Positions 1-26,992 are shown, counted from the stretch's first letter. The stretch: 64,000 bases of DNA from Engraulis encrasicolus (GCF_034702125.1 NC_085878.1:26449951-26513950), one strand, 5' to 3'. Program-made: numbers and translations. The notes: a model not told the origin generated them from the letters alone.

Positions 1-326
1 TCATCACTAGTTCTCGGATTTGTCCTGGGCCAAGGATTCCAGGGATACCAAATTTTTGAAAATTAGACCAGCGGTTCAAAAGTTACAAGCAGAAATGTAC
101 CTGCAACTTTGACCTGCTGGTGGCGCTAGAGCGTTGGGGCTGGGGACCTATAAATTGCTGCGGGTAATGTTGATGTTGCCTCGAATATGTGTGCCAATTT
201 TCACAACTTTCCTACGTACGGTTCTATGGGCTGCCATAGACTTGCAGAGGGAGAAGAATTTTGACTGGAGTCAATGAGGGAACTAAAACACTAGGGGCCT
301 TCGCCAGCTTCGCTGCTTGGCCCCTA
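1..326. repeat. Fragment of interspersed element ending in a hairpin
   Basis: Non-coding AT-moderate sequence that ends in an inverted repeat at 292-326 (TAGGGGCC ... GGCCCCTA) enclosing a small CAGC-TTC-GCTG hairpin. The layout (body, hairpin palindrome) resembles the cloverleaf-ended modules seen near 45-49 kb, but the bodies are not obviously the same. The left end lies outside the window. Family unknown. Confidence 0.4.
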
Positions 327-1209
327 ATGAAACTTGTGTGGAAATGTGGGGAGACTCGGAGGAGCATAAAAGATATTTTCTAATAAAAAGGAACTGTTTC
401 TTTTCTTTTCTTTTTCCCTTTCTGCATTCTTGCTTTTATGCTTTCCCCACTTCTTCTTTAGGGGTTAACCACTCAACTTTTAAGCAGAACATTTCTTTAT
501 GTGATGTTGCCTGTGATGTCTCTCATTTTACATCTGTATGTCATAAAAACTTATGGTATTGTTCATGTAATGCCCTCTGATCGCATTTGAAACACTGTGA
601 GGTCCTACATTAAGGTTAGTTTTGTTGAAACAGTCAGACACAACACACAGAGAAAGGGTGGGTCAAAGACTCGTCTTAACCAGTGACGCCATCCCTAGGC
701 CACACTTAACACAAATAACACCAAAAGCTAGTCGTTGTGTTTTTTTCTTCACTTGTTTATTATTAAAATAGCTTCTCTTGTGGGTCTGTGATGGTTGCGT
801 GTGGGAGAGAGAATGTGCTGCTTGTCATTTACAAAAAAGTTGTTCTTTTTCCTTCGTCCTCTTCCTTTCATGGAGGAGTTGGTGGTGTGGTAAGTTGGAT
901 TCCCTGGAGAGACATTGTTGGATTCCCTGGAGAGGTGTGTTGCTGGTTTCCTTGGAGGCTTGATGTTAGTTTCTGGGGTTCATTTCTCGAAACCATAGTT
1001 GCTTACTTGGCTAGCTACTCTGTTGTTTGCAATGCAATTTCCCTTTGGCAACTACCCAAGTTACTAACAGGCTAACAACTACTCTTTCAAGAAATGCACC
1101 CCTGAGTTGATGAGCCCGTTCAAACATTCACTTGGCTGGGGTCAGGGGTTAGTTTTAGACAGAGTAACGTTGTGTGTTTGTTTGTGGGGTTGAAGTGGGG
1201 GGGCAGTTT
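327..1209. other. Region downstream of crybgx, no gene seen
   Basis: No ORF with protein-like composition was recognised. The stretch probably includes the 3' UTR of the minus-strand crystallin gene, because a candidate AATAAA signal lies at 761-756. Confidence 0.5.
756..761 (-). terminator. Candidate polyadenylation signal of crybgx
   Basis: TTTATT on the plus strand reads AATAAA on the minus strand, about 450 bases after the crybgx stop codon. Position and orientation fit; there is no transcript evidence. Confidence 0.4.
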
Positions 1210-5278
<4,069 letters not shown>

Positions 5279-5307
5279 GTCAGCTCTGTGAACTGTGATC
5301 AATGGGC

Positions 5308-5315
5308 CTTAAATA
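5308..5315 (-). promoter_or_regulatory. TATA-like box of crybgx
   Basis: On the minus strand this reads TATTTAAG, with its first base 37 nt before the start codon at 5278. Initiation about 30 nt downstream would leave a 5' UTR of only roughly 5-10 nt. Crystallin promoters are typically TATA-driven; the assignment is inferred from position. Confidence 0.5.
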
Positions 5316-5428
5316 CAGCGGCCCAGGTCACTCGCAGTGGATACTAGAACACTCAGAGGACTTCTCCAGCGCTCTCTGCGGACCGCCGGGCGCATTGATA
5401 TGCTAAACACTGGCCTGCATGGCAAACA

Positions 5429-5528
<100 letters not shown>

Positions 5529-6718
5529 CAGCATTTCTGTTCACACCTGTCCACTGTATAGACACACACTATAGGGACACACACATATGGAAACACACAC
5601 ACACACACAGAAACAAACACGCATACACACACACATACAAACACACGCGTGTGCACACACACACACACAAACGCACGCACACACACACAGAAACACACAT
5701 ACGAAAAGGGGGTGGGGGCAGGCAGGGGCCACAGGCAGTGCAGTGCCAACACTTTTTTTTTACCCCTTAACAATTCAGGGTTTGTCAGGTGGGCCAGGGG
5801 TACAATGTGGTGGGATGGCCCCATGGTTCACATGTTCGCCCTGGGCGTGGTTAGGCAGATCAAGGCTGCATCTCTAAAGGAGTAAATGTCCGCCATCAGG
5901 GCCGGCTCTCTCCACCTACCTGTACCTGTACGCACTACTGCTGATGCTGGAACACTCCTGAGCCCCATGCAGACTCTCGATATGGAAACAGACTTTCCCA
6001 CAAGCCCAAGCCCAAGACCTGGCAGGGCTGGTCCACTTCCACATGGGGAGATGTTTTTAAGATGTTTTGTATATGTATTTATTTATTTTCACTTTAAATG
6101 TTAAACATTTAACACATGAGCAAAATAAAGGGCTCCATCTCTCACCTTGTCACCTTTTCATTACAGTATGATTCTCTAAGGGCTGATTGCAAAGATTTTC
6201 TAGGTTCTAACCCTTTCGAACGTCTGATTGTGAGAGGAGGCGTATGCTAGTTGTTATGAAAAAAAAATGTGCAGTTGTTTTTTATTGTTTCTAGTTTGAC
6301 ATATATATAACATAATTGTTATATTTGAGTTATAGGATAAGTCTATAGGATTTAGTGTAAATAGGCTTTACATTATGGGCCTAGGGATTACTTCAATGTC
6401 CCATCCTGTGTGCCAGTACACAACTGATAACTTTAACATTGACTTTGACCTTGACTTTGAGTTGTCCGGATTGCACGCTATTGACAAATATACATGTAAA
6501 GTAGGTTTCCTCATGTAACCTAAATCAAATAACAATTTCTTAACATCCTATGAAAAAACTCCTATCAATGTTTTTAAGAATCAAAAACTTGTAATTTTTA
6601 AAGCTCAAAGCCAGTGTCTATTTCAGAGGAAGCTTCTATAATATGGTTATGACAACAGGCTTCATTGACAAAGGCTTTCACAGCTGGCCACCATGAAGGC
6701 CTCTGTTAAACAAACGCG

Positions 6719-6838
<120 letters not shown>

Positions 6839-7300
6839 GCCCACCTCCCCGGCGCATACACACTGACATTAACTTTGCTTACAGGGTGAAAATCCCCATT
6901 TCTAAAAAACTTGTTTGTCCCAGCATATTGCTCTCACACTCCATTGAGCCTCAATGGCTGGTATTTGGGGGGGTCTGTGTACCGCGCCGCAGGACCCCTG
7001 AATAGAGAGTGAGCCACTGGATGCTTCGGCGCTGTTTTGTGCGCGCACAGAGGGGAACCAGCGGGAGAGAGTTTTTGCCACTAGGATGTGTTAAGGCCGC
7101 GGGCGATCGGTGCATTCTGGCATTTTGTGGGCACTTCCAGTGGGAACTAATGCAAGTGGCTTGACAGGTATGTATGCGGATGGCTGTGACTGGTTGAGCA
7201 TCACTGCAGTGTAGAGCATCACGGTAGCAGGCATAGACAGAGGCAGATACGGAGACGGAAGACTGAGGCAGGGTCTGAGCCAGGCACTGAAAAAGGCACC

Positions 7301-7380
7301 AGACAGACAAACAGACTGACAAACAGACAGACTGACAGACAGACTGACAAACAGACAGACTGACAGACAGACAGACAGAC
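7301..7380. repeat. (CAGA)n tetranucleotide tract
   Basis: Imperfect ACAG/ACTG tetranucleotide repeats over about 80 bases upstream of lctl. Confidence 0.85.
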
Positions 7381-7955
7381 AAGGTCATACTGGAGGAGAC
7401 TTGAACCTCAGGCTCAGGAGAGAGTAATTGTTTTATAATCCTGCTCTGCAGACTGACTTTCCGTATCTCGGGCCGAACAATATGATGTCCTTTCTTCTGG
7501 CCGCACTGGACAGACTCACCTACTTCCTGTCCCTGATTGCCATTTGCGTTAGTGTGTCTCACAGCTGGCTGAAATGAGATGATGTTGGCAATATACGGAC
7601 TTAAATGATGCGCCTCAGACCTTTACATTATCGAACGACTACATGTGAACTTGACTTCTTCTGACATGACATGCCTCCTGCTTGGATCTGATTCCGAATG
7701 ACATTGCTTGCCTGCTAACCACGTCTAGTAAGTATAGTGCACTGTGATATTGTGAAGAAGACGGGGGGGGGCTATAGTTAGTGATCTTTGCTGGCCATGA
7801 CTTGAGATATCCAGACCTCATCGGACCCCTTTGCTTGTGGGCACTGAACTGGAATAATGGACACTTTTCCCATCCATCCCTAACAGGTGAGATTTAAGAG
7901 AGAAGAGAGAGAAGAGAGAGAGAGAGAAGGCGAGTGGTCTGCATCTGAGACAACG

Positions 7956-17888
<9,933 letters not shown>

Positions 17889-18020
17889 ACTCCCTACATA
17901 CAAGATCACTCCTCATCCTCTCCTGTCCCTTTACCCGCAACTGTACATCTGTACCATTTTTTTATTTTATTTTTTTGTCTTCACATTGCCTCTGACCACA
18001 CAGGTGTCCATTTATTTACC

Positions 18021-18174
18021 AGAATTGTATAAAGAAGAAGTAGAAGTACTTTTACAAATGTAATTACAACACTAGTGGTTTGATATTACAAAGTTGAAAC
18101 TATGTCATATTGTACCACTAGTGTAGTTACATTTGTAAGAGTAGCCTACTTCTACTTCTACTTTATACAACTCT
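18021..18174. repeat. Long palindrome (foldback/MITE-like)
   Basis: Two arms of about 55 bases (GTATAAAGAAGAAGTAGAAG on the left, CTTCTACTTCTACTTTATAC on the right) meet around a short centre bounded by ACTAGTGG/CCACTAGT. It lies 130 bases after the lctl stop. If transcribed it would form a long hairpin in the 3' UTR. Confidence 0.75.
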
Positions 18175-18754
18175 GCCATTTACACGATTGCCTCTGGGAT
18201 TTTTCAATAATGCAAAAGAATGTTGACTTTTAAGTGTAGCTTTATCTTTTGGCAAGGAAGAGGACGGCTCAGCAAATTCAGTGTGTTCAAGTTTATTTTT
18301 CACAAAGATGACACCCATCCGATCCCCCCTTATCCATGGTCTGGTGTAGTTCAGATTTGATGAGATGTTTGATAAGATGTTGGGTGGGTGAAAACAAAAC
18401 AATGTTCTAATGGATGAAATTGTATGGGTTGAACAATAACTCACATAAATACGCAATGCAACATGTGCATTTTTATTGGAAATATAGAAATAGCGAAACC
18501 CTCCTGTCAGAGCACCATCCATTGTGTAAAAATACACCCAATTATTAAATGTTTTTAAAACGAAATGTCGTCACTGGTTTATTTATTTATTGTCTTCTTA
18601 GAGACACAGGAATGTCTGTTAAGGAATTTCCAGGTTGAATGAGTCGGTGTGGCTATAATAAAAATCTGGGGCTGTAATAAGCTAATGAAATCTGCTAAAC
18701 ACACCCAGCCCAGTAGAGGGCTATCGTGTGCATGTTGGCTGTTTGACCACACAC

Positions 18755-18801
18755 GCACTTCCAGGAGAGCAAGAACCGGGAAAAGCTGCCGCTCAATCAA
18801 G
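18755..18801 (+). other. Possible non-coding first exon of tipin
   Basis: A GC-richer segment with ACTTCC (ETS-like) and ACCGGGAAAAG motifs ends in a good donor, AATCAAG|GTAATAAAG. Upstream of the tipin ATG there are acceptor-like sites (TTCTCCCAG at about 19561 and CCTGATAG at about 19610). Inferred only. Confidence 0.3.
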
Positions 18802-19631
18802 GTAATAAAGAAGATAGTTTTAAAAACAAATGCAAGCAACTTTAGGAATATTTCTAATTGATGTAACACAATAGTAAATGCCCAGTTGACATGCGATATT
18901 GTTTAATCTCAGACGGCAAGGTATACTGAAGAAATAAGAAGGCAAGATTAGCCTCCCGCCTTTGGACTTGCCTAAGGTTAGCTACTTAGCAAGTCAAGTG
19001 CTTTTGCATTGACTCCTTTTATTACTTACTGAAAGTGATGTCGTTGTCATAAAGACTGTTCACTGCCATGTATATGAATAACATTTTTGTTTTCCCATTA
19101 GTTTTGGTCATGATATCGAATATGGTCCCAAACAGGTACTTTTAGCTAGCTGCTGTTGTTTGGCTACCTACAGCAGGGCTATGTTAAATCCGTGCCCATC
19201 CTCCAGGACCCCCACGTTTGTGATTAATCAGGCAGCTTGTAGTGCTAGACTAGTTGTGACAGGCCTAGTGTGTCGTTATTGCAAACGTGCTGGCATATTG
19301 GACTAAAACCTGTACTAGAACCTTGCCGCTTTCCTTTGGTGTGTAGTGTAGTTAACGAAGTTATTTTCAGTAAACTGAAGTCTCCTCAGAATGCTACAAC
19401 TGCTGTGACTTGGATGAAACGTCAGACAAATGCCGTTTTGTTGTCATCATCAGGTGTCATCCTCAAAATTACGCACATATATACAATTTCTGTTCTGCCT
19501 AGTTCTTAACCATGCATCAAGCTTCCATTATATTAGATATGTAATGTAATGATTCTCCCAGGGTACTGGCTAGCTGAGTTGACAAACCCACCTGTTTGTT
19601 GTGAATGGCCTGATAGGGATCCTGGTGCGCC

Positions 19632-22600
19632 ATGCTTGACCCACTGGAGAATGGACTCTTCGACATCCCCGACTACGAACTAATAGAAGATGAGGCATTC
19701 CCTCCCCTCCCTCCCCCCGGGTCCCCTGGACAGGAGGAGAACCAAGAAGAACCATTTGCAAATGGTAAGAGCAGAGTGTACACAAAAAGTTAGGGATATT
19801 TAGCTTTCAGATGAAATGTCAAAACAAATCTAAAAGGGAAAGATACGATAAAAAAACGTCATTGTCTGTTACACATGAAACAGAAAATTGTCTTTTGGCC
19901 TGACTTCAGTTATTCTCACTGACATTAAACAAGACATGACAGAAGACAAGACAAGACATGTATGATGAGGCTGTATAGCTGTCACTGTTCCTGTCTAATG
20001 GCAATGAGGTTGTACCAGGAGGAGATATTGAAAGTAAGGACTGGTTCGATGAGGCCCAATTATGTATCTCCGAGTTCAAGCACAGTCATTAGCTGTTACT
20101 TTACACTAATTCACTTGAAACTAATTAGTTTTCTATCAATATTTAACTGCTAGCCAAATGTCCCTCATAACTTTTTGTGAACACTGTAATATAAAGGGTG
20201 TGTGTTACTTTTATCAGGTAAAGATATTTGAGCAAACAGAGAACTTTTTCTAACTGCTAACTTGATGTTGACCTATTGTGAAGGTGAGGAGGAGGGAGGT
20301 GAGGAGTCGAAGCTGCCCGAAGTTCCTAAGAGAAAAACCGTGAAACGGCCACAGCCTAAACTGGACTCTCAAAGGTCGGTCAGTTGCCACATGACCATAT
20401 AACAATAGGCTTTTCTAGTATTTTTTCTTATTTATTAACTTTAACTAACGACAATTGAGTAACGATTTCCTTCAACTTTTTGTCATTCTCTTAAATGACA
20501 CCAAACATTTTCCTGGTGTACGGTACTTTTCACTGCTTAATGTATGTGTCCCTGTTAGCGAAGGCTGACTTCAAATGTGGTTACTCTCCTTAGACTCACC
20601 TCAGAAAGGGGACTACCAGCTCTTCGAGGTCTGTTTGACAACGTTCACTTTAAAGGAAAAGGACATGAGGTAATGGACCCACTCATTTTCCTGGCTCTCT
20701 TTCTCATTATCTCATATTTGTGCTACCCCCTACTAATCTCAACTCCTAAGAACCTAACCATATAATTCGTTGTTACATGTTGACAAATAGCAGGTGAATT
20801 AGTCCTGGCTGTGTCAATTAAGATTAAGTGACTCCACCAGTGTCGTGATAAATGACATTAGTTAAAAATGCACTGATCTCAGGTGCATGTCTTGTTGTAC
20901 AGTACGAGCTGATTTTGTACGTTGCTTTCTCGACTGCATCATGATTGCTCTTTGATAGGTCCATCTCGCCATGGAAGTCACATGGTATACATATGGATCA
21001 GGAAAAAATAGGTTGCTTCTACTATATTTGTAAGGAGGTTTGCTAATTTTTCTGTTGTGTTTTGTTCTCTGCACATCCAGGCGGATGATCTGCGGGTCCT
21101 GATGCAGAGGATGGAGAACTGGGCCCACAGGCTCTACCCCAAACTCCAGTTTGAGGACTTCATCGACAAGGTTGAATCCCTAGGAGCCAAAAAAGATGTT
21201 CAGGTGAGCTCAATGATGTGCAAGACAAACTAGTACAGTGAGTCCAATAAGTATTTGAGCCCTTGCTGATTTTGCCGGTTTGCCCACAAATAAAGACAAG
21301 ATCAATCTATACACATAATGATAATATGTATTCTAACATGGAGAGACAGAATATCAAAAATAAATTCCAGAAAATAACTTTAAAGAATATATATTAATTT
21401 ATTTCTATTTAATTGAGCAAAATAAGTAGTTGACCCCTCTAGCTAAAGAAGACAAAGTACTTTGACGAAGTCTTAGTTCTCTAGCACAGAGGTCAGATGC
21501 TTCTTTTAGTTGATGACAATGTGCATACAGTAGACAGAATTTTTGCCCATTTTTCTTTGCAGATTATCTCTAAAACATTAATAGTTTGTTTGTGGCTGTA
21601 GCTTAGCAAATGGGAGGTTCAGTTCCCTCCATAGAATTACTATATTGTTAATGTTTGGAGACTGTCTAGGCCACTTTATGACTTTAATATGCTTCTTCTT
21701 GAGCCACTCATTCGTTGCTTTGACTATGTTGCATATTATTGTCATGTTGGGAGATCCAAAAATGGCCCACCTTCAGTCTAGTGGTGGAGGGAAGGACGTT
21801 TGCACTCAGGATTGCACGTATAATGATACCACTTCCATGCATGATGGTGAGGAAGGTGTTCTTGGGATCATAGACAGCGGTTCTCTTTCTCAAAACACGT
21901 CGAATTGTGTTAATGCCCAACAGCTTGATTTTGGTTTCATCTGACTACAGCACATCCTTATCATATCCTAAACCAGTCTGATATTCGTTGGCAAACCTCA
22001 GGTGGGATTGCACAGGTTCCTTCTGAAGTAGAGGTACCATGTGTGCACTACAGGATTTTAATCCTCTGTGGCATTAAATGCTACCAATAGTTTTCTCATT
22101 GATTTTGGTACCAGTAGCTTTGATATCATTGCCTTGTTCATCCCGTACAGGTCTAGGGTGCTTTCTTTCTGTTCTCATGATTATCGAATCCCTACAAAAG
22201 GTCAAATCTTGTATAGAACCCCAGACAGGCTGATGGATGGTCATTCTGTATTCCTTACATTTTGGAAGAAATGCACCAACCACAGACATCATATAGGAAG
22301 ACTAGATGCGTCGTCCGCGTTCCCGTCATGCAAGTCGAACGTCCGCGCATGGCGGTCATGTTAGCGCAGCCTGCAGGCTCAACCAGTTGCAGTGAGTTTT
22401 TGGTGTTGTATACTCTTCAGATGGCCATAATTCCCTCAAATTTATATCGATTTTCGAAAAGGTTGTTTTTTTATACAGTATAAAAAAATCCAAACGAAAG
22501 TATATGTTGATACTGCATAGTGATGCATATTCACATTATTATATTATATTACATTATATTATAATGTTCATAGGTCTAAAATCATGTATAATATAATTCA

Positions 22601-25294
22601 GTAGGCTTATTCAGGTAATTAAATAGATCCCATAAACAAATGCACAAAGTCATCTTTTATATTTTAAGTAAAATAACAAATAAACGTTCACTTGTAGTCT
22701 ACATTCTACTTTGGTTTCGACAGCTCCACCTTGTGTTCAAAATGAGTCTTGACGCTAAAACCATCCAGATAGAAGTAACTTGTTGCGCTGTAGGCTAAAT
22801 CTCTCTTCCAGTACGTCATCTCTGTCGTCTATAATTTGATGCAATGAATTTATCCATGCCGTCAACGTAATGCACAGCAATGGTTAAAATGTGTATTTGC
22901 TGTAGGTCTATCTAATTTTTTGGAGGGAAGCATATGCCTCTCTTGGGCGTTTTACCCCAGTCTACACTTAAGTTTTAAGGAGCCCTACCATTTATAAACA
23001 CATGTCAATATTTCAGCGAAGCAACAGTATACAATTTTAAGTATCCCAACGTTTCAACTCTTCAGTTTACTTCAGGTGTAACGGAGGGTCTGTGGAGAGT
23101 TTAGGCTGCGCTAATATGGCCGACCTGTGCGGACGTGCTTGAAATACGCGATGACGTATCTAGTCTTATTATGATGTCTGTGGCACCAACAGTTGGGTCC
23201 TTAATATCCAGTCTCTTTCTTATGTACCCCATTTAATCTGTCTTCAGGTCTAAAATCTTGTCCCTGATATCCTTTGACCACTGTTTGGTCTTTCCCATGC
23301 TGGTGAGGTTGGAGTGTGATTGATTCACTCATACTATGGACTGATTTTGCTGATTCAATGTGTCTTTTATGCATGTTAGTGTGTACAGGTGTCTTTAATT
23401 CAGATGACAAGTTGATTGGAAGAGCCTATCTGGTCTGTGGGCCTGGAACTGTTATCAGTTGGTAGGGCATCAAATACTTATTTTGCTCAATGAAATAGAA
23501 ATAAATTAATATATATTCTAAGTTAATTTCTGGATTTTCTTTTAAATATATATTCTGTCTCTCCATATTAGAATACATATTATCATAACATTTATTGACT
23601 GATCATGTCTTTGTTAGTAGGCGAACCAACAAAATCAGCAAGGGATCAAATACTTCTTGGACTCACTGTAGAGTTCAGATTGGTTAAATTACATTACATT
23701 TTACTTAATGTTACTATATTACATGGGTTAATTGAGAGGCTGCTACTTATTTGCCACTATATTAAGCTATGATCTATCATCGTAATATAACCTTTGGTAT
23801 GTTGTGATTACTGTAAGTGTTGACCTTTGTGTCTCCAGACCTGTCTTAAACGAATACGACTCGACATGCCCCTCACACATGAGGACTTCATTGGCAATGA
23901 AGGTAAGACAAGTGAAGCCGAAAACAACACCATTGGTTATCATTAATTCATAGGTACAGCAGATGTGTGATCTAAAGGGAAAGATGTGGTGATTTGATCA
24001 GTCTATTAGAGCCCAGTCATATTTTTTTTTACTTCCCAGGCCTAATGAGCCAATCAGAAGAGGTGGAGGAGACTTAGGCATCCCATAGAGATCTGATTTG
24101 ACTTGCTGACTGTCTGCACTATATTCAGGACTTGTGTCAGTGTCTGTTTTTGTACAACCTCGTCCAAATGTTATCACACGCACCCTTGAGGTTTGGTAAC
24201 TTTTAGAAGATTGTTTCCAGTTCAGAATGCACGGCTCTCCGCTATCCAGTCAGCTCAATCCCAAGTCCCATGTTTCAGAACAAACGTTCAATTATTTGAA
24301 GCAGTGCCAAGAATGGCAGCTGCAATTCCTCTCTGGCGATGTCATACACTAATATTTAATAAACCTATTTGAAGGCCTTTTGAAGTTGTGAAATTAGACC
24401 GGCATTAAATCATTAAATCCATTCTTCCTTTACATTTAAAAAAAAAAAACTTTGTTATATTTTTGTTTTTCAGACGAGCAGCCACAGCAGGATCGTGTTC
24501 CCGATGACCCCTTTGATGACATAGCGTTCCCCGACGGACCCATACATTCTACGCCCGCCCCCGTCATCCACTCCACGCCGGCCCCCGTCATCCACTCTAC
24601 GCCGGCCCCCGCGCCCGTGTCCCTATCTGAGGAGCAGCGGCAGCGCATTGAGCTGAACAAGAAGCAGGCCTTAGAGAGACGACTGGCCCGAATGCAACAA
24701 CAGCAGCAAGGTAGTGCCCTGTCAAATATATTATTTTTGCTGACGATCAATGATAATATTAGAAATGTAGTAAAACAAGATCAACAGACCCAAGTCATAT
24801 GCAAATGCTTACAAAAGCAAAACTGTTTCTGACGGATGAACTAACATGTGTCTAAAAAGATGACAATTCAAATCCTAGGTCGTCAGTGGATTTTCTTTAA
24901 GAAATGTCAATCCTCTTTGAGTATACATTCCAAATCCATGTGTCCTGATGATAAGCTTGATAACCAACCATGATGGTGTATGGCTTTGGGATTCTCCTCT
25001 ACAGGTGACAGCCAGTTGAACACCAGTGCTGCTGAAGGGGAGGGGCCATCCACATCCAGTAGTGCCTCCTCTCAGGCCAATCAGGAACCACAACAGAAGG
25101 AGCCAGAGCAGGAAGTGGATGCAGAACAGGAACAGGACAATACAAGCTCCACCCCCAATGTAGCAGCATCAACAGAGACCTCCCCACCGCCGCCCCAAAC
25201 TCAACCTCCACGTGCAGACTCTCCACTATTTGATACTGAGGGGGACTCCCCAGCCCCGAAACTGACCAATGGGATTGAGGATGACAGTGATTGA
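19632..25294 (+). CDS. tipin: TIMELESS-interacting protein
   Basis: Nuclear partner of Timeless in the replication-fork protection complex; it stabilises stalled forks and supports ATR/CHK1 checkpoint signalling with RPA. Seven coding exons: 19632-19764, 20284-20374, 20594-20669, 21081-21203, 23839-23902, 24474-24710, 25005-25294. They sum to 1014 nt, 337 aa. The start is [17 protein letters not shown], an acidic/proline N-terminus as in human TIPIN. The Swi3 domain spans roughly residues 60-160, with [37 protein letters not shown] and [12 protein letters not shown] linker holds an octapeptide repeat (HSTPAPVI, about 187-206); then come [22 protein letters not shown] and a Gln-rich, then Ser/Glu/Pro-rich tail ending EDDSD. 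The 5' acceptor of exon 2 is weak in pyrimidines. One intron contains a nested transposon pair. Neighbour dis3l is convergent. Confidence 0.93.
21236..23668 (-). mobile_element. Tc1/mariner-like transposon, degenerate, interrupted
   Basis: Long terminal inverted repeats (about 200 bp: left end CAGTGAGTCCAATAAGTATT, right end GGACTCACTG) are flanked by TA on both sides (21234-21235 and 23669-23670). The minus strand between carries a decayed Tc1 transposase: a [10 protein letters not shown] block and an [13 protein letters not shown] block are readable, with stops and frame changes. A second element (22281-23182) is inserted inside. Without it the unit is about 1.5 kb, typical for Tc1 elements. 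Confidence 0.88.
22281..23182. mobile_element. hAT-like non-autonomous element nested in Tc1
   Basis: 902 bp bounded by inverted repeats (CACAGACATCAT ... ATGATGTCTGTG). The repeats stay recognisable for about 100 bp and share the block TTAGCGCAGCCT. It is flanked by a perfect 8-bp direct repeat, GCACCAAC, at 22273-22280 and 23183-23190. An 8-bp duplication fits the hAT superfamily. No transposase ORF is seen. It must be younger than the Tc1 copy. Confidence 0.85.
24544..24615 (+). repeat. Coding 24-bp repeat in tipin exon 6
   Basis: Three tandem units of CA(T/C)TC(T/C)ACGCC(C/G)GCCCCCG..., encoding [16 protein letters not shown] and HSTPAPAP. Confidence 0.9.
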
Positions 25295-26207
25295 CAGCAC
25301 CCATAGACCCACCCCCTTTCACCTTGCCACAGCCTTTTTGCCATCAACTCTGCCTGGGCCGCTGGTCTGCCTTGTACATAGACATTAAGATTATGCTGTA
25401 ATATTGTACAGGTGCCTGCCGTTTGGGTCCAGCGGCCACAGTTCAGCCATTCTTCATCACACCACATCATCTCACCTTAATCAGTACTCTGTCGTTAGGC
25501 TCGTTGGAAATCATCTTTCTGGCCAGTTTGGCTTCCTTAAGTCAATTGCCGCATTTCTGACGGTGCATTGCTGCACAATCTGCGCATAGCGCATTTCAAT
25601 GCATTTTTTTCTAACCAGAATGCATTGTAATTTTGCATTGCACATGCGTGCTGCTCAGATTGCGCAGAAATGTGCTGTCAATCACGAACGCGGCCAAAGC
25701 AATGTGTGGACTTCAATTGGTGACACTTTTTTTTGTACAGAGCATCCCTTTTCCACATCTTGTGTGGCCTTCCCATCAACATAAGGTTGGCCAGAAACGT
25801 CACAATTTTTCAATCAAGTCCAGAAGCTTTGAGCTTGCCAGTCAGACAATTTCAAACAATCCTATTCAGTACCAAGCCAAACACGTCGGCAGCATCACCT
25901 GCTTTTGCAGCTCCAGAGGTATGTGGAGGCAGCTGTTGATTTCTCATTCACCTCAAAGGGCCTTAAGATGAACCTCAGGCAGACAGGCTGCAGTTGGTTC
26001 CTCTGCTGCCTGAAAGTGTTTGTGTTAGCACACGGTTGGTCTCACAGTTCAGTGCCAGAAGTGCTGCTGCCGTTGTGTATACAGTGATGCGTTTAAGAGG
26101 ACCCTGAAGAGAAATCTTACAACTTTTACTGTCTTCAAATGTGTCCGAGTGGATTATTTTTTTCCCCGGATTCAGTGTTGTGTTTATTGTGTTCTCTTGT
26201 ACTTTCA

Positions 26208-26213
26208 AATAAA
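26208..26213 (+). terminator. Polyadenylation signal of tipin
   Basis: AATAAA (in TTTCAAATAAAGATGTTTTG) about 915 bases after the stop, followed by a T/GT-rich stretch. Confidence 0.65.
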
Positions 26214-26696
26214 GATGTTTTGTTTCTTCATGTAAGCAGCTTCTGTGTAATTTACAAGGATTTGATAAAGTCTTTGCTCCTTGGTCAGTTTTTTTATGAA
26301 ACATTAAGCAGCAGGAGACTGAAGTTTTGTAATGACATAATTCAACATACGACCAGTGTTGGTCATAATTCTCTTCCATGTCATGGTTGACAAAAAATAC
26401 ACGTTAGGTTCTTAACAGGTTTTCAAGTCCAGTTGCTTAGAACTTCAGTTCTGTACTGTCTCATATTAATTTTTGTGTCTATTGACAACTTGTGATTTTT
26501 TTTTGCACACCTCAGCTGGCAGGTGTGTAGGAGACACATGGATTAATAATCAGACAATTTAAGAAAAAAAACTCCTGTACACTGACCATTTTCCTGTTTT
26601 CTTTTATACGGTACACAACATTTTGGTCTTAGACCTTCATCAGGTCAAGCTCAAATTGTGTGCATTTATTGAGATGGGGTAGGGCTGGGAAATGAC

Positions 26697-26992
26697 TAGG
26701 GGTGTAAATCACAGCCTCCATGACGATACAATGGTATTGATTTCTTAAAGCAGGGATTCGATTATTTTCGATACTGAAGAATGCCCCACGAGTCGATACG
26801 ATATGATTAGACTTTTTCCAATTACTTTTCCACCTCTATTAGGTTATGGGGCTAGGGCATTGGACAGGGGCCAGCGATATGATTTTTTTAGATACTTAAC
26901 AATTCCCCGTGATATGATACGATCTGATTAAATCGTCGCCCGTAGGATCGATGCATCGATATATTTCGAGTCGACTATTATTTACACCCCTA
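26697..26992. mobile_element. hAT-type MITE
   Basis: 296 bp with ends TAGGGGTGTAAAT ... ATTTACACCCCTA, flanked by the perfect 8-bp duplication GAAATGAC (26689-26696 and 26993-27000). The interior is AT-rich with GATACGAT/ATCGAT motifs and no ORF. Confidence 0.9.

Larger units (their letters stand above)
17889..19631. other. Region between lctl and tipin
   Basis: Contains the lctl 3' flank, a palindromic element (18021-18174) and a possible non-coding first exon of tipin ending at 18801. No ORF looks real. Confidence 0.5.

Noticed and set aside
5886..6104. 72-codon ORF between crybgx and lctl
   Set aside because: Low-complexity, no homology recognised, no promoter or splice evidence.
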